From positions 243,908,978 through 243,972,977 of the forward strand of contig NC_090320.1 of assembly GCF_040869045.1 (NCBI RefSeq): 64,000 nt of DNA, given 5' to 3'. Positions 57,595 to 64,000 of the stretch are shown here, in pieces (position 1 is the first letter of the stretch; each line of letters starts with the position of its first letter). The stretch comes from Eurosta solidaginis. Its lineage: Eukaryota > Arthropoda > Insecta > Diptera > Tephritidae. The translations under genes and the position numbers were made by a program. Under the pieces are notes generated by a model. That model ran no database searches. It was not told where the DNA came from and saw only the letters and a list, made by a program, of their open reading frames with translations.

Positions 57595-57803
57595 GTTTGC
57601 GCCTAATTGACATCTCTATATGTAATCATATCAAACGTCAATTAGTGGCATTGGCAGCACTGACTGTCAGCTGTCAATGGCTACTTCCGATTAGTCTTAA
57701 AGTAAACAAACAAAGAAAAACTAGTCCAAGTGTTTTTTATAATCGGCTATAATCCTCGCGTAAGTAAACCTTACAACCCGCAACCCGCATTTTAACGCTA
57801 ACA
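57595..57803. mobile_element. Unclassified 209-bp insertion
   Basis: Flanked by TTAGCT on both sides (57589-57594, 57804-57809) within the LINE tail. No TIR recognised. Confidence 0.5.
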
Positions 57804-57999
57804 TTAGCTATAAGATAAAAAAATGTAATATTTTCTAATTTACGAATTAGGCTTCTGGCCGTAATAAATAAATAATCTAATCTATAACCTATCCTATCTC
57901 GCAAGTTAGATCAAACTACACACGGGGTACAAAACAAATTAAAAAACTGCTCAGTAGTTTAGGAGTCCCTCGCGCCCAAAAGGTTTGTGACACGTGTTT

Positions 58000-58460
58000 T
58001 TTTAAATATTAAGATAATAATAAAATAAAAAATCTAAGAACTTTACTCGGGGTAATGTTCATCCATAAGCTCATTATGGGCGAGATAGACTCCTCAGATC
58101 TTGTTAGTCGACTAAATTTTGTTGTGCCTGGTAGAAAGTCCAGGCACTATGTGCCTTTTAATTTACCACTTTGCCGGCAAAATTTTGCCAAAAATAATCC
58201 ACTGCGTAACTTGTGTTCGTACTACAACAACTTGTATAACTGCATCAACTTTGAATGTTCGTTTTCCGCGTTGCATAATTCAATACTCTTACGCCTGGCC
58301 TGATATTTTGTACTTTCTTTCATATATATGGTTGAACTTCATATATACATTTGTATTTAATTATTTTTAATTGTAACATTAATTTTATGTTAATATATAC
58401 ATATCTTAGTAGTCGACCGCATTGTGTCTGTGTCGACTTTAATCCAAATTCAAATCCAAA
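58000..58460 (+). mobile_element. LINE 3' end, second family
   Basis: An open stretch to the stop at 58,301-58,303 reads like a LINE reverse transcriptase C-terminus (MGEIDSSDLVSRLNF.VPGR), resembling the ends of the 10.9-kb and 36-kb LINEs but in another family. The 3' UTR runs to a CAAATTCAAATCC tail. Confidence 0.6.
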
Positions 58461-58558
58461 AACGTGTCTTTTAATACCAACTTTGAAAATTTTTGTTAAA
58501 AATTAGGTGGTGAACTGTTTTGTAAAACGGTACAGTTTTCCAAACAACTGCAATATTA

Positions 58559-58964
58559 GCCGTGTTTTTTAACACGCGTATATCCGTTTACGCTTAAACT
58601 TTATATTGACTGCTAAGAGACAAACTATAAATACACCTCTGAAATTGCTGCGCATAAATTTTGTCCTACTAAATTTCAATACGCATTATACTCAGATGTA
58701 ACTGAAATATGTGTCTTTGTTTCACCCTGTATACTAATTCTATGTATTATATGTGTGTCCACAATTCATCGCAACTGATTCAGCTATATGTTATACCCTA
58801 TGGCCATCAGAGCGTTGCGTCTCCGCTTTTCGGTACACCCTGTTGCTGTAGCTAGTTGTTTTACCACAGCCGCTAGATGGGTCTCCTAAGCATTATCTAA
58901 GCGAAGATAGGCGTTTTTTAACACGCGCAAACGAAACGTATACGCGCGTGTTAAAAAACACGGC
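58559..58964. mobile_element. Tc1/mariner-type MITE, 406 bp
   Basis: TIR GCCGTGTTTTTTAACACGCG at both ends, flanked by TA (58557-58558, 58965-58966). No coding frame. Confidence 0.65.
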
Positions 58965-59132
58965 TATTGTATGAGACAACTGCTAGTAATGGCCCCCAAC
59001 GTGTTAATAAAGCTCTTATTTCCACTATAGTTCACTCTGTGTTTGTAATTTTTTGATCAGCTGCCTAAGGTAGTGCAGATACTAGTAAGTAAATCGATAG
59101 GAAAACTCGGGCATAACTATTGAAAAGTTTTG
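58965..59132. other. Short spacer
   Basis: Nothing recognised. Confidence 0.4.
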
Positions 59133-59299
59133 TTTGATTTAAACAATTATTTATTTTTCCGGCTTTAGGTAAATGTTAAATAAAACACATATGGTTTTGT
59201 TTATCGGAGATGGCTATTGAATCGGAGATAAACAAAACCATATGTGTTTTATTTAACATTGACCTAAAGCCGGAAAAATAAATAATTGTTTAAATCAAA
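59133..59299. repeat. Near-perfect inverted repeat, 73-bp arms
   Basis: Arms 59,133-59,205 and 59,227-59,299 are reverse complements with a single mismatch; loop 21 bp. The arms begin TTTGATTTAAACAATTATTT and contain CCGGCTTTAGGT and CACATATGG. Lies 464 bp before the WDR81 start codon. Confidence 0.9.
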
Positions 59300-59474
59300 A
59301 AGGTCGCTAAATACACTAAGTTTTGTTTGATTGTTAAGATCTTAATTCAACAAATTGGTTTTGAGATGACTTCAAATTAATCCAATTGGTATTTGTATAT
59401 TAATTATGTTTAGTTCATTTTGTATTGTACTATGACCGCTGTATTAAGTTTAGCTTTAATTGTCGCTATAATAC

Positions 59475-59482
59475 TATCGATA
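59475..59482. promoter_or_regulatory. DRE core motif (TATCGATA)
   Basis: A perfect DREF-binding core 280 bp before the WDR81 ATG. DREs mark many fly housekeeping promoters; its use here is inferred. Confidence 0.5.
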
Positions 59483-59762
59483 ACAATCTGCTTGAGTTAA
59501 ACAAACTGCAATTTTTTTTCGCAAACAAAGCATCCTTTGTTTTGTAATTACAATTTAGGCCACTCCACCAGCAAAACAAATGACCTCCAGTTGGAAAAAA
59601 CATGGGAAAGTGATAAATAAAACTAGAACTTGTGCCAACTAAACGTTATCGCGTCATTTTGGTGTTTAAATCTTGCGTGCTCATATTAAGTTGTACAATA
59701 AGTTAAATAATTTCTGTGAAAATTTTATAGATTTAAACAAAAAATTTGCAAGAAATACTGAA

Positions 59763-62700
59763 ATGGATACACTTTGCAATGAAATCGGCATCAATATACA
59801 ACATTTGTGTGAAACCTCAGTCGCTGGACGTTACCAGCTAATTTGCGATAAGCAATGGCTGCAGACATTGGAGCAGCGACGCAAAATTGCACCATTCAAC
59901 ATATGGCCTAATTTAGATAGACGTGCACATCCCGGCGACCCACTAGATCATCCATGGACTCGCATTCTCATGCAAACGTACGCAAAAAAACCAAATTTAA
60001 AAGTATTTCCACTACAACGTCATTTAAGCGATGCGGTGGGTATTGAATCAGTCAGTGATGTGTGTGTCAACAATCCACTCACATATTCTCAGGCATTAGC
60101 ATACGTAACAAACACAAATTTTAAGAATTTATGGAAAGCCGCTTATAAACAATATCCGAGCGCAAATGCTAAATGTGCCAACAAAACAACTGGAAATGGC
60201 GCAAGTGGCAGAGCAATGAACACGCTGACAGATTGCAATATGATACCATATGATGTAGTGCTTAAGGAATTAATACAACGCATTTATGGTTGTCCACTTA
60301 TACATTGTCAGCTGCATCGTGTGTGCGAAGGTGTGGACGGTGGTGCTGGTAGGAAAAGTGGTAGTGGCAGCATTATAAAAGAGTTTTCGGGTAAGAAAAT
60401 TTTTATTCAGTATTAAGTGTATGAAAAGCTATGATTAATGATTTGGAGCATTTAAGTTTTAGCTGGTGCACATTGAAGAGTAATATATATCTGTAGAGCC
60501 GTAGATCAATATGTTGTTGTTGTTGGTGTTGTAGCGATAATTTTACTCCCCGAAGGCTTTGGGGAGTGTTATCGATGTGATGGTCCTTTGCCGGATGCAG
60601 ATCCGGTACGCTCCGGTAATACAGCACCATTAAGGTGCTAGCCCGACCATCTCGGGAACGATTCATATGGCCACATTAAACCTTCAGGCCATCCCACCCT
60701 CCCCTTCCATTATAAGCTTGGGGTCGCCAGAGCCTCGTCTGTTAGTGAAACAAGATTCGCCGCGGATAGGTGCGGTTGACAATTGGGTTTGGAGAAGTTA
60801 TATATTGCGCTGGCAACCTGAAGGGTTGCGCTACACAGCCCCTTGAATCTGGTATTTTAGTCGCCTCTTACCGCCCCTAACCCGCTGGGCACGTCAACTT
60901 TTGGTTTACTCTAAATCAACTAATACGTCACTGCCATTTATGGAACCAAAATATATATTGTAGAAAGTAGGTGTGCCAGTTCCCAACTTAAACCCTACCT
61001 TCATCTTTTTTATATCCTGTTTTATATAATCGGACTTTTAACTAATTTATTTCTTAAATTCAGGTCCTGATTGTCATGCCAACATAATGTCAGCCCTCAT
61101 TACAGTGGAAACTTCAACACATTTTTGTGTGCTATTCTATCCACCCGCAACTGTAACGAATCTGTATGATTGCATCACATATTCACCATCCATATTGGGT
61201 AGATCATACAATAAAGTGCTCTTTATTATCTATCAAGTTATACAACTTTCAAAAGCACTGCAAACCACTGATCTGCTTTTGGGTGATTTACGTTTGCATG
61301 ATATAATGGTACGAGAAAATCTTTGGATACAAATACTACCACGTCTTGAATCATGTATACTAGGACATGTGCAGGAGCAAAGTATTGCAGTACCATCACC
61401 CATTGAAACGGCTCATGCTGCAGATGCTGAGAACTCTGTTACGCTAGAGGAAAATGAAAATGATAGTTTTCTCTGTAATGCACATCATTGCGGTACCACG
61501 GAGGACGATGGCGACGACGACACTGAAAATTGTACAAGCAATACAAAATTTGATTTACAATTCGCTTATGATTTGGAACAATTTACATTGCGTGAATATT
61601 GTGAAATGTGGTGTAATGGTCAATTATCAAATTATGATTATTTAACAATATTAAATAATGCTGCCGGCAGAAGTCTTCGAAATCCTGCTTATCATCATAT
61701 AATGCCATGGGTGACAGATTTCACTGCACGTAATGGTTTGAATTGGCGTGATTTGACACGTAGCAAATATCGTTTAAATAAAGGTGATATCCATTTGGAT
61801 TTAATGTTTTCACATGCCTCACATCAGGTATCAAATGCCAATACAAATTTAGGAGCCGCTGGTGTATTTAGTCAGGTGCCACATCATGTATCAGATTTCC
61901 TTTCGGAAATTACTTATTTTGTTTATATGGCACGACGTACACCACAACATGTGCTGTGTCAACATGTGCGTCCGATTTGGGTGCCCGCCGAGTATCCAGC
62001 ATCCATACAACGTTTACAAAAATGGACACCAGACGAATGTATACCAGAATTCTATTCAGATCCAATGATATTTAAAAGCATACATGAGGATTTACCCGAC
62101 TTGGAAGTACCAACGTGGGCGTCATGTCCTGAAGATTTTATATCAAAACATCGAGAAGCTTTAGAGTCGCAATATGTTAGTGAACGACTGCAGCACTGGA
62201 TTGATCTTAATTTTGGGTGAGCATACATTGATTGCATTTCATAACGCTTTCATTGGAATTACAGGAAGACCTCGACCCATAAATATAACAATTTCTGTGC
62301 ATTTTAAACTAGAATATTTGGCGTTGTTGTAGAATTCTTGTTGATTTATGCAAAATGGGAGCTTTCGCTATCTGATTGTATGTCTTTCATACTGAGTTGA
62401 AATAATTTTGTTAACAAAATTACTGTCGTTGTACGTAAATAATAAAATATTAAAACTTATATTTTTTCCATACGCTCCGAAATAGCTACAAGTTATCCGG
62501 TAAGGCTGCTATCAAATCAAAAAATGTTTGTCTCAGCCTAGTAGACCAGCATAAAGAGCTTTGTCAACGTGGCATCGTACAACTTTTCACCACACCACAT
62601 CCAGCAAAACGTTTCCCATCACCTTGGTTCAATAAAACGCCACCACGCTTCCAGCAAATGTACGCAGGGCCATCACGTTCCTCCCGATCCGCTACCAACA

Positions 62701-64000
62701 CCACGCTGCGCGCACACGGATCACGGCGTCTTGCCAAAAGCACAGAGAATCTCAACTTGGCCACTGAAACATCCGCTGTGCTTGCAACAGATCTCACAGC
62801 TGCACAACTCACGTCATCGCTACGTCGTACAGGTGGTACATCTACCTCACCCCGTATGTCTTTACGTGCCCACAATGGCACAACGAACGATATGACAGGG
62901 AGCGGTTCAAGTTTTTATTCTAGCACTAACTTCATTGATTTACCAAAAGATTACAATCCATGTGCACTACTGCAATCTTTAGAGGCAATGGAATTATTTT
63001 TTGCACGTACTTTCCCCGAGCAAAAGCCTGCCACAAATACAATGGAAAAAATTATAAATAGTGATATGTTATTTGAAACTCATTCCTCAGAGAATTCATT
63101 TACGAATCGTCTTTTTGTAGAGAGTACAACGAGCGTGCTGGAACCATCAGCTGTTGCGAGTAAACAGAAACCAAAAAGTCTATTAGCACCAAGTCCATGT
63201 TTTCTAAAGAAACGTTCAATTAAACAACTGGTAACTGAAAGTCGTGTACGCGAACTACAAGTGTTAGGTTGTCTAATTGTTGAACTATTTTCCATGCAAC
63301 GATTGCGTGCACTGCTTATGAATGGCGTCAGCATCAGCTTTGATGAACGTTTGCAAGCGTGCCGCACGGTAGCAAAATTATATCGTCAAGATATACCAAA
63401 ATGTTTCCGTTATGCTGTCACGCTACTGCTACAACAACGCTCTGATGCAATCACTGATAAGGGTTTGCCTGCACCAACAGCAACACAATTACTTGAGCCC
63501 ATATTGGTCAATCAATTAATACCTTTTCCTGCAACCTTTTATCCTACTTATGCACTTATCCGTTCACTATACCAATTTGATTTTAATGCCTCACTGCTAG
63601 AGCTTCGCACGCATTTCGATTGTAATGGACGTGAGTGTGCTAGATATACCGATATGGATCGTCAACGTGTGCTATTCGAACGTAAAATAGCTGAATGTAA
63701 AGTGATGTCTTGCTGCGCTTATATTGGTCGTTTACTCGAACCCATTGCATACGAGCAATTCTCACCTGTGGAACTATTGCTACCGCATATAATCGATCTT
63801 CTATTAGATGAGCAGACATCTATATTAACTGCATGGAATTTATTTGACCCAGTAGCACAAGCCCTAGGCATTGTGAATACCCAAAAGTACCTGTTATTGC
63901 CCATAATGAAGCTGTATGATGTGGAAAGTTTTGAACGTGGCATGATGTCAGTGCGCGCGCGCAATGGTACTGATTTGAATGGGCCAGGCGGTGGTGGACA
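59763..64000 (+). CDS. WDR81: WDR81 (BEACH and WD-repeat protein), 5' part
   Basis: WDR81 works with WDR91 on endosomes to restrain PI3-kinase output and also aids aggregate clearance in animals studied. Exon 1 is 59,763-60,390; intron 1 (60,391-61,063) starts GTAAG and ends CAG; exon 2 is 61,064-62,216; intron 2 is 62,217-62,485 (GTGAG...TAG); exon 3 is 62,486 to the edge, open for 1.5 kb. Splicing keeps frame and joins WIDLNFG to YKLSGKAA. I chose ATG 59,763 (GAAATGG, MDTLCNEIG); upstream codons lack ATG. A kinase-like relic (LLLGDLRLHDIMVRENLW) lies near residues 280-298 and BEACH at ~380-635, with NYDYLTILN, KYRLNKGD, ARRTPQHVLCQHVRP and WTPDECIPEFY. About 1,098 residues are visible against ~1,940 in human; the WD repeats lie beyond. 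Intron 1 holds a reverse SINE. Confidence 0.92.
60512..60893 (-). mobile_element. LINE-tailed SINE in WDR81 intron 1
   Basis: On the reverse strand it runs from GTGCCCAGCGGGTTAGGGGC through GAGATGGTCGGGCTAGC to ATCGCTACAACACC(AAC)n. The CTACAAC(AAC)n end equals the tail of the LINE at 41,270-42,797, suggesting that LINE family mobilises it. Confidence 0.65.

Larger units (their letters stand above)
56359..57878 (+). mobile_element. LINE 3' end fragment, split twice
   Basis: The three pieces 56,359-56,446, 57,536-57,594 and 57,804-57,878 together match 1,029-1,222 (YNDLPMDIK end, 3' UTR, TAA-type tail). The P-like element and a 209-bp insertion separate them. Confidence 0.8.

Noticed and set aside
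62564..62895. 105-108-codon frames at 62.6 kb on both strands
   Set aside because: They shadow WDR81 exon 3, whose own frame is open from 62,486 to the window edge.

Overview
The window is an AT-rich eukaryotic sequence from a higher (brachyceran) fly. A true fruit fly (Tephritidae) is my best guess, because the interspersed repeats resemble ones I recall from that family. Only one host gene is supported: the first part of WDR81 (BEACH-domain protein) on the + strand at 59,763-64,000, running off the right edge. Nearly everything else is transposable-element sequence, much of it nested.

Layout. 1-3.4 kb: two copies of a GTCY-microsatellite, hairpin-ended element (DINE-1/HINE-like) carrying 130-bp minisatellite arrays, plus a LINE 3' end. 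4.07-9.65 kb: a hexanucleotide (AACTTT)n array split by an almost intact R1-clade LINE with a 12-bp target duplication. 9.68-13.63 kb: Harbinger-like MITEs and a 2.9-kb hAT-like element that carries a minisatellite and a truncated LINE. 13.75-17.3 kb: a reverse DINE/HINE-like copy, a tRNA-derived SINE and a palindromic MITE. 17.4-23.8 kb: a solo LTR split by a 2.1-kb-family hAT-like element, two P-like TIR copies, and a second hAT-like copy in opposite orientation. 23.8-31 kb: mostly unassigned DNA with SINEs and a MITE. 31.0-38.9 kb: a large DINE/HINE-like copy (about 20 minisatellite units) split by a near-full-length Jockey/CR1-type LINE. 39.2-44.9 kb: a PIF/Harbinger element with an intact two-exon transposase and a decayed MADF partner gene, split by a LINE. 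45.0-53.2 kb: a third hAT-like copy holding a SINE and a whole but dead Gypsy element, itself hit by a MITE. 53.7-59 kb: a MITE inserted into its own terminal repeat, further TIR elements, and LINE tails. 59.1-64 kb: a 73-bp-arm hairpin, a DRE motif and WDR81.

Function. WDR81 acts in endosome/lysosome phosphoinositide control and aggregate clearance in other animals. The remaining coding capacity is for mobility: LINE reverse transcriptase/endonuclease, Harbinger transposase, Gypsy Gag-Pol. Only the Harbinger transposase and the ORF1s of two LINEs read open from start to stop. SINEs and MITEs are presumably moved in trans by such enzymes. Nested target duplications give a relative order of insertions for several stacks. 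Domain calls are by eye; no database search was run.
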